Counted from the first letter of the stretch, positions 27,581 through 36,870 are shown. The stretch: 64,000 nucleotides of DNA from Streptomyces sp. NBC_00358 (GCF_036099295.1 NZ_CP107976.1:6324001-6388000), one strand, 5' to 3'. Notes: generated by a model not told the origin, from the sequence alone. Made by a program: numbers and translations.

Positions 27581-29341
27581 TCAGCCGACCGGTGAGTGCA
27601 GATAGCCGACCGGGTCGGGCAGGCATCTGGGGTCTTCCCAGAGCAGCGCCAGGTCGTACGCCCAGTGCGGCTCGGGACCGTCGTCCGCGTACGCCGTCTC
27701 GCGCAACTCATGAATGTGCGTGGGGAGTTCGGAGGGCGGCAGATCCGCCAGATGGGCGGCCAGCCGGTCCAGGAACGCCTCCCCCGCGCAGTCCTCGCGC
27801 GCCTCGCCCCGGTGCTCATCGCGGCAGCCGCCGCGCGGCCAGAGCATCACCGGGACGGCCGCGTTCAGGCCCGCCCGGAACAGTCGGCGGGTGGCCTCGG
27901 CGCGCGGCGGGGAGGCGAAGCCCACCATCTCGGCTCCGCGCCGCAGCCCGATGGTCAGCCGGACCGGATCCTGCCCGAGGGACCCGCAGCCGATGCGGTG
28001 CAGCCGCGCCGTGGGCTGCCCGTCGAGCCGCTGCCACTTCTGCAGCAGCTTGTGCTGGAGACCGCCGCTGCGCCGCCGTTCCAGGTCCATCACCACAAGG
28101 GGTGCGAAGGCGCCGAGCGGACTGTCGTCGTCGGTGCTGCGCTGCCAGTGCGCCACATCGGTGTTGAGCCAGCGGCGTGGCAGCACGAAGGCGATCAACT
28201 CGCGCGCTCCCGGCTCCAGTTCGCGATAGGCCTCGTCGATGCGCTCCAGCGCGTAGGCGCGCACCCGGTCGGCGGGCAGGACGCGTGAGCCGACGACGCG
28301 GCGGTGCCGGCCGTTGTACGCGGAGACCTCGACGAGGAACTGGTGGTCGCCGGCACCGCTGGGCGCGATCTCCACGAGGATCGGCGACCAGGGCGGGGAC
28401 CCCGCGGCGGGTGGCCCCGCGGGGTCCACGGGTGGCCGGGGGCGCCGGTCGTACGCCCGGGACGGCCAGGACCGCAGCGCGCCCCGGGTCTGCGCGTCCT
28501 CGGTGAAGTCGGCGAGCCGCGCGGCGAACCGGGCGACGGCGCCGGTGTCCGGCACCTCGGAGAGCAGATACCAGGCCGCGTCCCACAGCGACCGGAACCG
28601 CTCGCGCGGCAGCGGCGGTCCGAACGGGCCCACGGCATCGCTGTACAGCCGCTCCGGGCTGCACTCGGGCCGTCCGTCGAACTCCGGAGCGCGCGCCAGC
28701 ACCAGCTCCCGCAGCCGCTCCTTCTCCGCCCGCCCGTACTCCGGTGTCGGTATCAGCTCGCCGAGCCGCGGCCAGTAGCGGGCCATGATGTGCGCGGGCA
28801 GCATCCGTCCGTTGCGGATCCCGGGGTCACGCGCGGCGGAGGACACCATGCCCACCACCCGCCCGGAGTCCGCGAGGGTCACCGCCGCGCCGCTGAAGCC
28901 GGGTGCGAGCGGCTGCCCGTACCCCGCCCACGCCTCCAACTGGACCCACTCGCCCGCAATCAACTGATCGGCGGTGGCCCGGTATTCGGCGAGGGTCCCC
29001 TCCTCGTAGCCCTTGGGGAAGCCGTACGCCACCAGTCTGCGCCGGGCATCGCCGTAGGCGTCCGAGGGCGCCGCGAACCGCGCGGGCTCCAGCGGGACGG
29101 AACGGTCGAGTTCGAGGACGGCGACATCACCGGAGGCGTTGTCGTGGCCGTCCCAGCCGCCGTGCGCCACGACCTTCGCGGGCAGGGCGTGCTCCTCGCG
29201 GGCGAAGAAGACGCGCACCTCCGCGCTCCCGCTGCGCGCCACCACGTGCGCGCAGGTCAGCACGTGCCGCTCGGTGACGAGGAAGCCCGCCCCGGTCTCC
29301 CGCCCACAGGTGATCCTGGCCTGCCAGGAGGCGCTGCTCAT
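27581..29341 (-). CDS. Trypsin-like serine protease with VMAP-C-like domain
   Basis: 586 aa. The N-terminal chymotrypsin-fold protease (1-190) has an intact triad: H32 (LTCAHVV), D72 (GDVAVLEL) and S150 (PGFSGAAV). There is no signal peptide, so it is cytoplasmic. A helical middle region (about 195-300) precedes a C-terminal domain (318-586). Features such as WLNTDVAHWQ, PLVVMDLERR and LLWEDPRCLP fit the VMAP-C family of MoxR-vWA-associated proteins. ATG 29341 overlaps the Trypco1 stop (ATGA). I infer that the AAA+/vWA partners hold the protease inactive until a trigger, when it cleaves unknown cellular targets. The frame is open for another 1.3 kb upstream, but that part is non-coding. Confidence 0.88.
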   Translation of the reverse strand: MSSASWQARITCGRETGAGFLVTERHVLTCAHVVARSGSAEVRVFFAREEHALPAKVVAHGGWDGHDNASGDVAVLELDRSVPLEPARFAAPSDAYGDARRRLVAYGFPKGYEEGTLAEYRATADQLIAGEWVQLEAWAGYGQPLAPGFSGAAVTLADSGRVVGMVSSAARDPGIRNGRMLPAHIMARYWPRLGELIPTPEYGRAEKERLRELVLARAPEFDGRPECSPERLYSDAVGPFGPPLPRERFRSLWDAAWYLLSEVPDTGAVARFAARLADFTEDAQTRGALRSWPSRAYDRRPRPPVDPAGPPAAGSPPWSPILVEIAPSGAGDHQFLVEVSAYNGRHRRVVGSRVLPADRVRAYALERIDEAYRELEPGARELIAFVLPRRWLNTDVAHWQRSTDDDSPLGAFAPLVVMDLERRRSGGLQHKLLQKWQRLDGQPTARLHRIGCGSLGQDPVRLTIGLRRGAEMVGFASPPRAEATRRLFRAGLNAAVPVMLWPRGGCRDEHRGEAREDCAGEAFLDRLAAHLADLPPSELPTHIHELRETAYADDGPEPHWAYDLALLWEDPRCLPDPVGYLHSPVG

Positions 29342-29772
29342 GACCGCGCGGCTGTCCCCGACACCCCGGGCGCCGCCCCGTTCCCGGGCGTGCCCCCCGT
29401 CCCGTGCGTCGTTCCGGAAGCCGTGTCGAGGCCGGACCGGGAGCCGTCCTGCCCGGACCCCTCCGGCTTCCACGAGAGTTTGACCACCAGGTGGCCCTCG
29501 ACCGCGCTCTTCGTGATCAACGCGCCCGCCTCCGCGCTGAGTCTGACCCCGAACTCGATCTCGACGGAGTCGGGCCGCAGGCTCCCGTCGCGGAACACCC
29601 GCAGCGCCGAGTGCGCGGCGGCCCGTACGCCCTCCAGCGCGCCCTCGAAGGTGCGTGTGGCCCGCACCGTGCCGTCGTCGCGGGACACGAGCCGGGAACC
29701 GGATCTCTCGTCCACCGCCTCCACGACGACCAGCGCCCCGTCCTCGGTCTCGAACTCCACCAAACCGTCCAT
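29338..29772 (-). CDS. Trypco1-type (CU044_2847 family) small protein
   Basis: 144 aa. The body matches the Trypco1 pattern: an N-terminal strand pair (MDGLVEFETEDGALVVVEA), then a core with the family phrase PDSVEIEFGVRLSAEAGALI and a C-terminal VEGHLVVKLSW, followed by a disordered Gly/Ser/Thr tail. Trypco means trypsin-co-occurring; such proteins are encoded next to trypsin-like proteases in predicted conflict systems. Function is unproven, perhaps a protease regulator. ATG 29772 has GGGGG upstream; ATG 29811 is an alternative. It is the first gene of the operon and coupled to the protease by ATGA. Confidence 0.78.
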   Translation of the reverse strand: MDGLVEFETEDGALVVVEAVDERSGSRLVSRDDGTVRATRTFEGALEGVRAAAHSALRVFRDGSLRPDSVEIEFGVRLSAEAGALITKSAVEGHLVVKLSWKPEGSGQDGSRSGLDTASGTTHGTGGTPGNGAAPGVSGTAARS

Positions 29773-29867
29773 GGCGTGCCCCCGTTGTCCGTGACGTCCG
29801 ATCACCGACATTGTTCCGGACGGCAGTTGGGGCTGTCCCGGTTTCTGCGGCTCGTACCCGCATGTCC

Positions 29868-29899
29868 TGGCGGGAAGCCGCCAGGGCGCCTTCCCGCCA
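29868..29899. promoter_or_regulatory. Perfect inverted repeat upstream of the Trypco1 operon
   Basis: TGGCGGGAAG (29868-29877) and CTTCCCGCCA (29890-29899) are perfect 10-base arms with a 12-base spacer, 96 bases upstream of the Trypco1 ATG. TTGACG lies just beyond it on the reverse strand (29910-29905), so the repeat would overlap a promoter. It also lies 100 bp ahead of the divergent subtilase gene. Confidence 0.4.
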
Positions 29900-30002
29900 G
29901 GTTCCGTCAACACCCCCGCAACACAAGCCCCCCGACACTCTTCGCAAGCCCCGGGCGCCACCCCTGTCCGGCGCGGGAACGGCCGATGAAGAGAGGGCAC
30001 GA

Positions 30003-33000
30003 ATGACCAGAGGACCAGTGAGACGTCCGGCGGCACTGCTGTCGGCCGGGCTCGTGCTCGCCCTGCTGCCCATGGGGCAGGCGGGCGCGCTCGCCCCCCG
30101 AGGCGCCGCGGACACCGGAGACACCGGCACCCCGGCGTCGACGCGAGCCGCCGACACCGCCCGCACCGCCCGCACCGTCACCCTCGTGACCGGCGACAAG
30201 GTGACCGTCACCGATGTCGGCGGTGGCAAGAAGACCGTCTCGGTCGTGCGCCCCCGCGGGGCCACCGGAGCCGTGCGCACCCAGGTCGCCGACGGCGCCG
30301 TCACCGTCGTACCGGACGAGGCGCTGCCGTATCTGCGGGCCGGCACCCTGGACCGGCGGCTGTTCGACGTCAGCGAGCTGATACGCCAGGGGCTCACCGA
30401 CCGGCAGACCGGTGAGCTGCCGCTGATCGTGACGTACGACCCGAAGGCCCGCGCGGCCGTCCCCGGTGGCGCCGAACGCACGCGCTCGCTGCCGAGCATC
30501 CGCGGCGCGGCCGTCGACGCGGACAAGGGCCGGACCTTCTGGAAGGCGATGACCCGGCAGACCGGGATCGGCAAGGTCTGGCTCGACGGGCGCGTCAAGG
30601 CCGACATGGCCGAGAGCAACGCGCAGATCGGCACGCCGAAGGCCTGGGAGGCCGGGCTCACCGGCAAGGGCGTGACCGTCGCCGTACTCGACACCGGCGT
30701 GGACACGAGTCACCCCGACCTGGCCGGCCGGGTCACGCAGACCAGGAGCTTCATCGACGGACAGGAGGTCGCCGACCGCAACGGGCACGGCACGCACGTC
30801 ACCTCCACCATCGGTGGGGACGGCGCCGCCTCCGACGGCAAGGAGAAGGGCGTCGCCCCCGAGGCCACGCTCGCCGTCGGCAAGGTGCTCAGCGACGAGG
30901 GCTCCGGCAGCGAGTCGCAGATCATCGCCGGCATGGAGTGGGCCGCGCGCGATGTGCACGCCAAGGTGATCTCGATGAGCCTCGGCTCGTCCGAGCCCAG
31001 CGACGGCACCGACCCCATGGCCGCGGCCGTCGACACCCTCTCCAAGGAGACCGGCGCCCTCTTCGTCATCGCCGCCGGCAACACCGGCACCCCCTCCTCC
31101 ATCGGCTCGCCCGGCGCCGCCGACTCCGCGCTCACCGTCGGCGCCGTGGACTCCGCCGACGAGGCCGCGTACTTCACCAGTGCCGGACCCCGCTACGGCG
31201 ACAACGCGCTCAAGCCCGACCTCTCCGCGCCCGGCGTCGGTATCCTCGCCGCCCGCTCCCAGCTCGTGGACGGCAGCGGCTACTACACCTCCATGAGCGG
31301 TACGTCGATGGCGACACCGCACGTCGCGGGCGTGGCCGCGCTGCTGGCCCAGGAGCACCCCGACTGGACCGGCGCGCGGCTCAAGGACGCGCTGATGTCG
31401 ACGTCGAAACAACTCGACGCACCCGTCTATCAGTTGGGCTCCGGCCGGGTGAGTGTCCCGGACGCGATCGACGCGAGCGTGACCGCCACCGGCAGCGCCG
31501 ACCTCGGCTTCTACGGCTGGCCCTACGAGGACGACAAGCCCGTCACCCGGACGCTCACCTACACCAACTCATCCGACACAGCGGTGGAGTTGACGCTCGC
31601 CGCGAAGGGGGCCGCCGAGGGTGTCGCCACCCTCGCCGACACCGCGCTCACCGTGCCCGCGCACGGCACCGCGTCCACCACGGTCACCGGCGACGTGTCC
31701 AAGGCGCCGGTGGGCGACACCTCGGGGCAGATCGTGGCCTCGGCGGACGGCACACCGGTGGCGCACACCGCGTTCGGGCTGGTCAAGGAGGAGGAGCGGT
31801 ACACGCTCACGGTCCATGTGAAGGACCGGGACGGCGCCCCGGCCGCGGCCTACCTCGCCGTGCAGCGACTGGCGCAGGACGCCGAGGCGTACCCCGCCTC
31901 CGTCGGAGACTCCGGGACCCTGAAGCTGCGGCTGCAGCCCGGAACGTACAGCCTCACCTCGTTCCTCGACGTACGCGGCAGCCACGGCGCCGACTCGCTC
32001 GGCATCGGCTTCCTCGCCGCACCCCAGATCACGCTCGACCAGGACCGTGAAGTCACCCTGGACGGCCGGGCCTTGCGGGAGATCACCGCGAAGGTCGGCC
32101 GGCGCACCGAGACCCGGCAGCTCGTCATGGAGTACGACCGCGACGGCGGCGGCTCCGACCTGTTCGGCGCGGTCCAGGTACCCGTCAAGTACGACAGCGT
32201 CTTCGCCGCGCCGACCCCGAAGGTCACCGAGGGCACCTTCGACTACCGCACCGTGTGGCGCCTCGGGAAGCCGCTCCTCGACGTCGTGGGCGTCGGGGCG
32301 GCGCTCGCCCAGCCCGGCGGCACCCTGATCGAGGGCCGCAGCAGGCTGCCGCTGGTCGACGTCGGGGACGGGCCGTTCACCGGGGTGAGCGGCAAGGCCG
32401 TCCTCGCCCGGCTCGACGACGGCGTCGACCCGGCCGCGCTCGCCCAGGCCGCCCAGGACGCCGGCGCCAAGGCGCTGTTCGTCACCGACGACACACCGGG
32501 ACGCCTCAACGCCTGGTTCGGTACGGACGACAACGCGGACCGGCCGCTGCAGATCGCCACCGTCGACGCGGCGGACGCGGCACGGCTGCGCGCGACCCGG
32601 ACCGTCGACATGACCGGCACCCGCAACACGCCCTACGTGTACGACCTTTCGCACGGCTACAAGAACGCCGTCCCGGACCGGGGCCTCACCTACGAACCCG
32701 GCCGCCGCGATCTGGCCGTGCTGGACGCCAGGTTCCACGCCGTGAAGCCCGTCTCGGGCAGCGAGTTCCGCTACTCGATCGCCGACCCCTTCCCCGTCGG
32801 CCTCGGCTTCCAGGAGCGGATCGACTACCCGGCCGAGCGGACCGACTACGTCTCCACCGGCCCCGGGCAGACCTGGGCGGAGTCCTCGTACGTCGGGGAC
32901 GGCACGCTGGAGGAGCGCAGCGGCCTGGTCGCGTACCGGGGCGGTAGCCACGAGACCCTGAACTGGTTCAAGCCCGTCTGGCACCCCTGGCTCGGCACCG

Positions 33001-33653
33001 GACTCGGCTGGGGCCAGCAACGCGCGGGCAACCAGATCGAGTTCAACACCCCCGGCTGGGGCGACTCGGGGCCCGACCACACCGGATTCGGTGACGTGTG
33101 GAGCGAGGACACCGGGATGACGCAGTTCACCTCCGTCTACCAGGACGGTGTCCTGCTAGCCCGGCGGCAGAGCTCCGCCGGATACGTCTGGGACGCGCCC
33201 GCCGACGAGCACACCTACAAGGTCGTCACGGACACGACCCTCGACCCGGAGCGCTGGAAGCTCTCCACGAAGGGTCACACCGAGTGGACCGTCCGCTCGG
33301 CGGCCACCCCCGAGGACCACTTCACCTTCCTCCCGCTCATCAACCTCGGCTACGACATCGACACCGACCTCGCGGGTGACGTGCGCGGCGGCCGGGTCCC
33401 GGTCGGCATCCACGCCGAGTACGTGAAGGGCGCTCCGGACACCGGCACGATCGGCGGCGGAAAGCTGGAGGTGTCCTACGACGACGGGACGACCTGGAAG
33501 GCCGTCCCGCTCACCGGCCGCGGCGGGGCCCGCTGGAACGGCACGCTGGACGTGCCGCGCGACGCCCGGTTCGTGTCGCTGCGGGGCTCCGCCCGCGACG
33601 ACCGGGGCGCCACGGTGAGCCAGGAGACCATCCGGGCGGTGGGCGTCCGGTGA
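30003..33653 (+). CDS. Secreted subtilisin-family (S8) serine protease
   Basis: 1216 aa. Export signal at residues 1-31 (RRPAALLSAGLVLALLPMGQ); a propeptide to about residue 200; then the S8 catalytic domain with D230 (VAVLDTGVD), H262 (NGHGTHVTS), oxyanion Asn360 (VIAAGNTG) and S435 (GTSMATPHVAG). About 770 further residues are beta-rich domains with no clear family to my eye. This is the large Streptomyces extracellular subtilase type, degrading protein outside the cell. I take ATG 30003, with GAGAGG upstream and the signal peptide directly following. The open frame extends to 29655, but that part has no coding character. Confidence 0.93.
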   Translation: MTRGPVRRPAALLSAGLVLALLPMGQAGALAPRGAADTGDTGTPASTRAADTARTARTVTLVTGDKVTVTDVGGGKKTVSVVRPRGATGAVRTQVADGAVTVVPDEALPYLRAGTLDRRLFDVSELIRQGLTDRQTGELPLIVTYDPKARAAVPGGAERTRSLPSIRGAAVDADKGRTFWKAMTRQTGIGKVWLDGRVKADMAESNAQIGTPKAWEAGLTGKGVTVAVLDTGVDTSHPDLAGRVTQTRSFIDGQEVADRNGHGTHVTSTIGGDGAASDGKEKGVAPEATLAVGKVLSDEGSGSESQIIAGMEWAARDVHAKVISMSLGSSEPSDGTDPMAAAVDTLSKETGALFVIAAGNTGTPSSIGSPGAADSALTVGAVDSADEAAYFTSAGPRYGDNALKPDLSAPGVGILAARSQLVDGSGYYTSMSGTSMATPHVAGVAALLAQEHPDWTGARLKDALMSTSKQLDAPVYQLGSGRVSVPDAIDASVTATGSADLGFYGWPYEDDKPVTRTLTYTNSSDTAVELTLAAKGAAEGVATLADTALTVPAHGTASTTVTGDVSKAPVGDTSGQIVASADGTPVAHTAFGLVKEEERYTLTVHVKDRDGAPAAAYLAVQRLAQDAEAYPASVGDSGTLKLRLQPGTYSLTSFLDVRGSHGADSLGIGFLAAPQITLDQDREVTLDGRALREITAKVGRRTETRQLVMEYDRDGGGSDLFGAVQVPVKYDSVFAAPTPKVTEGTFDYRTVWRLGKPLLDVVGVGAALAQPGGTLIEGRSRLPLVDVGDGPFTGVSGKAVLARLDDGVDPAALAQAAQDAGAKALFVTDDTPGRLNAWFGTDDNADRPLQIATVDAADAARLRATRTVDMTGTRNTPYVYDLSHGYKNAVPDRGLTYEPGRRDLAVLDARFHAVKPVSGSEFRYSIADPFPVGLGFQERIDYPAERTDYVSTGPGQTWAESSYVGDGTLEERSGLVAYRGGSHETLNWFKPVWHPWLGTGLGWGQQRAGNQIEFNTPGWGDSGPDHTGFGDVWSEDTGMTQFTSVYQDGVLLARRQSSAGYVWDAPADEHTYKVVTDTTLDPERWKLSTKGHTEWTVRSAATPEDHFTFLPLINLGYDIDTDLAGDVRGGRVPVGIHAEYVKGAPDTGTIGGGKLEVSYDDGTTWKAVPLTGRGGARWNGTLDVPRDARFVSLRGSARDDRGATVSQETIRAVGVR

Positions 33654-33660
33654 CCGGCCG

Positions 33661-33699
33661 CCGGGCGGCGGGCTCCCCGGGGGAGAGCCCGCCGCCCGG
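33661..33699. terminator. Strong bidirectional hairpin between convergent genes
   Basis: Perfect 15-base inverted repeat: CCGGGCGGCGGGCTC (33661-33675) and GAGCCCGCCGCCCGG (33685-33699) with a 9-base loop. It begins eight bases after the subtilase stop and ends 22 bases before the carboxyltransferase stop, so it can end transcription from both sides. There is no T tail. Confidence 0.7.
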
Positions 33700-33720
33700 C
33701 ACATCACCGCCGCCGTCCGT

Positions 33721-35112
33721 TCATCCGCCGTGGCGGCGGTGCGTGATGCCCCGGATCACTCCCAGGTCCAGCAGGTCCTGCGGGCGGAGCCGGAGGTGGC
33801 CGGCGGTCGCCCGGACCTCGTCGGCGGGCCGCTTGAGGATCGCGGCCGCCGACTCCGGCGCGATGACCGAGAAGTAACTGTCCGGCGTGGCCCAGGTGTT
33901 GCCGGGAGCGGCCAGCGCGAGCGCGCCGCCCGAACCGCCCTCGCCGATCACCAGCGTGGTGACCGGCGTCCGGGCGGCGGCCACCGCCGCGAACAGGTCC
34001 GCGATGGCCGCACCGGCCCCCTGCCGCTCGGCGGCCGCGTCGTTCGCGGCGCCCGGGGTGTCCACCAGCGTCAGGACCGGGATGCCGAGCCGGCCCGCCA
34101 GCCGCACCAGCCGGGCCGCGGTGCGGTACCCGGCCGGACGCGTCGGGGTCCCGCGCTGGGCCGCGTACGCCACGGTCCGCCCGTCGCGCGCGCGGCCGAA
34201 ACCGCACACCACGCCGTCGTCGGTGCCGCCGCAGCGGTCGCCGCCGATCGCCGCGCGGCGGGTGAAATACGCGTCCAAGTAGGCGTCCGCACGAGGGCGT
34301 TCGGGAGAGCGGGCGCGCTGCACCGCGTCCCAGCCGGTCGCGGGCAGGTCGCTCGCACCGCCCAGCGCGGACGGGACGGGCGCGGGGTCGGCGGTGGGCC
34401 GGGTGAGCAGGTCCAGCCACAGGGCGAGCGCCTCCCGCAGCCCGTCCCTCGGCACCAGGGCGTCGACCGACCCGGCCGCCACCTGCGCCTCGGCCGTGTA
34501 CGCGGCCGGGTCCGCGTCGGGCGGGCGGACCCGGGAACCCGCGAAGGCGACCTGGGCGCCTGGCAGCGCCAGGGTCACATCGGCCCCCGCGCCGAGCGTG
34601 GCCCAGCCGCCGCCCGTCGTCGGGTCCCTCAGGACGGCGATCTGGGCCAGCCCCGCCTCCCGGGTGAGCGCCGACTGCCGCGCCACCCGCTGGAGTTGGG
34701 TCAGCGCGAGCATGCCCTCCTGCATCCGGCTGCCGCCCGTGGCGACGAGCGAGACGACGGGCAGGCGGTGGGTGCGGGCGTAGTCGTAGGCCGCCTCCAG
34801 ACGGTCCCCCGTGCGTTCGCCGAGGGAGCCGCCGAGGAAGCCGAACTCGAAGGCGATCAGGACGGCGGTGACCGGACCGAGCGGAGCCCTGCCGTCGATC
34901 GTGGTGCCGAAGCTGGCCGTCCCGAAGGTCGCGGTGCCGCAGACGACGGACTCCTGCTCGCCGGTGCGGGCCGCGGCGCGCGCCCGCGCGTCGTCGTACC
35001 CCACCCAGGAGAGCGGGCCGTCCGGCGGGAACTCCCCGCCGGGAGGGGGTAGTTCGCCGAAGCTGTCGGTGACCAGGGCGATGGCCTCGCGGGCCGAGAT
35101 CCGTTCAGTCAC
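33721..35112 (-). CDS. Acyl-CoA carboxylase carboxyltransferase, fused AccD/AccA type
   Basis: 463 aa. Two crotonase-type halves are visible. The AccD-like half has FEFGFLGGSLGER and ATGGSRMQEGMLALTQLQ; the AccA-like half has LVDTPGAANDAAAERQG, VIGEGGSGGALALA and ENTWATPDSYFSV-like PGNTWATPDSYFSVIAPE. The family moves carboxyl from carboxybiotin to acetyl-CoA or a related acyl-CoA. No zinc ribbon is present. No biotin carboxylase or carrier gene is nearby, so it would borrow those subunits. GTG 35112 overlaps the upstream acyl-CoA ligase stop by eight bases, tying the two into one operon. Confidence 0.88.
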   Translation of the reverse strand: MTERISAREAIALVTDSFGELPPPGGEFPPDGPLSWVGYDDARARAAARTGEQESVVCGTATFGTASFGTTIDGRAPLGPVTAVLIAFEFGFLGGSLGERTGDRLEAAYDYARTHRLPVVSLVATGGSRMQEGMLALTQLQRVARQSALTREAGLAQIAVLRDPTTGGGWATLGAGADVTLALPGAQVAFAGSRVRPPDADPAAYTAEAQVAAGSVDALVPRDGLREALALWLDLLTRPTADPAPVPSALGGASDLPATGWDAVQRARSPERPRADAYLDAYFTRRAAIGGDRCGGTDDGVVCGFGRARDGRTVAYAAQRGTPTRPAGYRTAARLVRLAGRLGIPVLTLVDTPGAANDAAAERQGAGAAIADLFAAVAAARTPVTTLVIGEGGSGGALALAAPGNTWATPDSYFSVIAPESAAAILKRPADEVRATAGHLRLRPQDLLDLGVIRGITHRRHGG

Positions 35113-36718
35113 GGGGCAGCGCCCGCTTCAGGATCTTGCCCATGTCGTTGCGGGGCAGCTCGGCGAGGAAACGTACGGTACGAGGTCGTTTGTGCGGGGC
35201 GAGACGACGGGCCACATGGTCGGCCAACTCCTCGGCGGACGGCGGCGCCTGGGGATCGAGCGGGACGATCCAGGCCGCCACGCGCTCACCCAGGTCGGCG
35301 TCGGGCTCCCCGGCGACGGCGGCCTCGCGCACCCCGGGGTGTTCGAGAAGCGCGTTCTCGATCTCGCCCGCGCCGATCTTGTAGCCGCCGCTCTTGATCA
35401 GGTCGGTGGCCTTGCGGCCCACGATCCGGACCGAGCCGTCGGGGTCGACGACCGCCATGTCGCCCGTACGGAACCAGCCGTCCCCGGTGTACGCGGCGGC
35501 TGTGGCGTCGGGCCGGTTCAGGTACTCGGTGAAAAGGTTCGGCCCGCGCACCTGGATCTCGCCGACGGTCTCGCCGTCGTGCGCGCCGGTCGGGGTGCCG
35601 TCGGCCTCGTACCCGGCGATCGTCGTCCCGTCCTCCTCGACGAGCCGCAGACCGACACCGGGCAGCGGCACGCCCACCGTGCCGGGCCGGATCACCCCGT
35701 CCGCCCGCACGCTCGTGTTCATCAGGGTCTCCGTCATGCCGTACCGCTCGACGACCCCGCGCCCGGTCGCGGCCGTGATCCGCTCGTGGTCGTGCGGGGG
35801 CAGCGCCGCGGAGCCCGACACGAGCAGCCGCGCCCGGCCCAGTGCCTCGGCGAGCCCGGGTTCCCCGGTGAGGGCCTCGGCGAGCCGGTGGTACATCGTC
35901 GGCACCCCGAACAGCATGGTCGCCCCCTCGTTCAGCTCCCGCGCGACGCCCTCCGCGCTGAAGCGCCCCAGATGCCGTACCGACCCGCCGCGCCGCAACG
36001 GGCCCAGGATGCCGAGGATCAGCCCGTGCACATGGAACAGCGGCAGCCCGTGCACCAGCACGTCGTCGCCGGTCCACTGCCAGGCGTCGGCCAGCGCGTC
36101 CAGGGTCGAGGCGATGGCGCGGCGCGGGATGACCGCGCCCTTGGGCGGCCCGGTGGTCCCGGAGGTGTAGACGACGAGGGCGGGGGCGGTGGGATCGGTG
36201 ACTCCGCCGGGGGCTCCGGGCGAGCCGACGGCCCCGGCGACACCGGACGCGTCCGGTCCGGAACGGTCGAGGCCGGAGGGAACGGCGCCCGCTCCGGTGC
36301 CGGTGCCGGAGGCCTCGATCTCTGTCCCCGTGCCTCCATCTGCCCCTACCCGTACCCCTACCCCTACCTCGACATCGATGCGGTCCAACGCCTGGAGCGG
36401 AGCCGGAAGCCGTTCCCCCCTGGCCGTCAGCACCAGGGACGGCGCGCTGTCGCCGAGAATGTGGCCCAGTTCCGCCTCGCCCGACTTCGGGTTCAGCGGC
36501 ACGGCGGGTACGCCGGCGAGCAGCGCGGCGACGACCCCGACGGCCGTCTCCAGGGTCGGTGTCGCCCAGACGGCGACCCTCCCGGCGCCGTCGAGCCGTG
36601 CGGCCAGCGCTCTCGCCGAGGCGGCCAGTTCCGCGTACGTCAGGGACCGATCGCCGAAGCGCAGCGCGGACCGGTCCGCGACCGAACCGCTCACCAGGGC
36701 CGGGAAGAGGGAGAACAC
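35105..36718 (-). CDS. AMP-dependent acyl-CoA synthetase (FadD/malonyl-CoA synthetase-like)
   Basis: 537 aa, ANL adenylating enzyme that activates a carboxylic acid with ATP and joins it to CoA. The P-loop-like core A3 is VVYTSGTTGPPKGAV; A5 is RYGMTETLMNT; the hinge/A8 region is TGDMAVVDPDGSVRIVGR; and the catalytic lysine region is PRNDMGKILKR at the C-terminus. GTG 36718 with AAGGAG upstream starts the usual FSLFPAL N-terminus; the upstream open frame is not coding. A low-complexity insert of ~65 residues, rich in Gly, Thr and acidic residues, sits before the A3 core. It overlaps the carboxyltransferase gene, so activation and carboxylation of the same acyl group is plausible. Confidence 0.9.
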   Translation of the reverse strand: MFSLFPALVSGSVADRSALRFGDRSLTYAELAASARALAARLDGAGRVAVWATPTLETAVGVVAALLAGVPAVPLNPKSGEAELGHILGDSAPSLVLTARGERLPAPLQALDRIDVEVGVGVRVGADGGTGTEIEASGTGTGAGAVPSGLDRSGPDASGVAGAVGSPGAPGGVTDPTAPALVVYTSGTTGPPKGAVIPRRAIASTLDALADAWQWTGDDVLVHGLPLFHVHGLILGILGPLRRGGSVRHLGRFSAEGVARELNEGATMLFGVPTMYHRLAEALTGEPGLAEALGRARLLVSGSAALPPHDHERITAATGRGVVERYGMTETLMNTSVRADGVIRPGTVGVPLPGVGLRLVEEDGTTIAGYEADGTPTGAHDGETVGEIQVRGPNLFTEYLNRPDATAAAYTGDGWFRTGDMAVVDPDGSVRIVGRKATDLIKSGGYKIGAGEIENALLEHPGVREAAVAGEPDADLGERVAAWIVPLDPQAPPSAEELADHVARRLAPHKRPRTVRFLAELPRNDMGKILKRALPRD

Positions 36719-36845
36719 GGGGACTCCTTGCCGAGAGGACCTCATCGGGACGGACAGCCTCTTCCTACACGATGGGGCTCCTTGTCCGGGTGGTCGGACG
36801 CCCGTCCGCGCCGAGGACGTGGAGGGGGAGCGCAGGCGTCGTAAG

Positions 36846-36870
36846 GATCGTTCCGAAACCGGGAACGATC
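36846..36870. promoter_or_regulatory. Perfect palindromic operator-like site in a divergent promoter region
   Basis: GATCGTTCC (36846-36854) and GGAACGATC (36862-36870) are perfect 9-base arms with a 7-base spacer. The site lies between the divergent acyl-CoA ligase (start 36718) and the 60-aa ORF/metalloprotease pair (start 36958). TAATGT at 36907-36912 may be a forward -10. The cognate regulator is not evident. Confidence 0.5.

Noticed and set aside
29342..30706. N-terminal extension of the protease frame to 1041 aa
   Set aside because: The extension runs through the Trypco1 gene and the divergent subtilase start. The ATGA overlap and the protease domain both fix the start at 29341.
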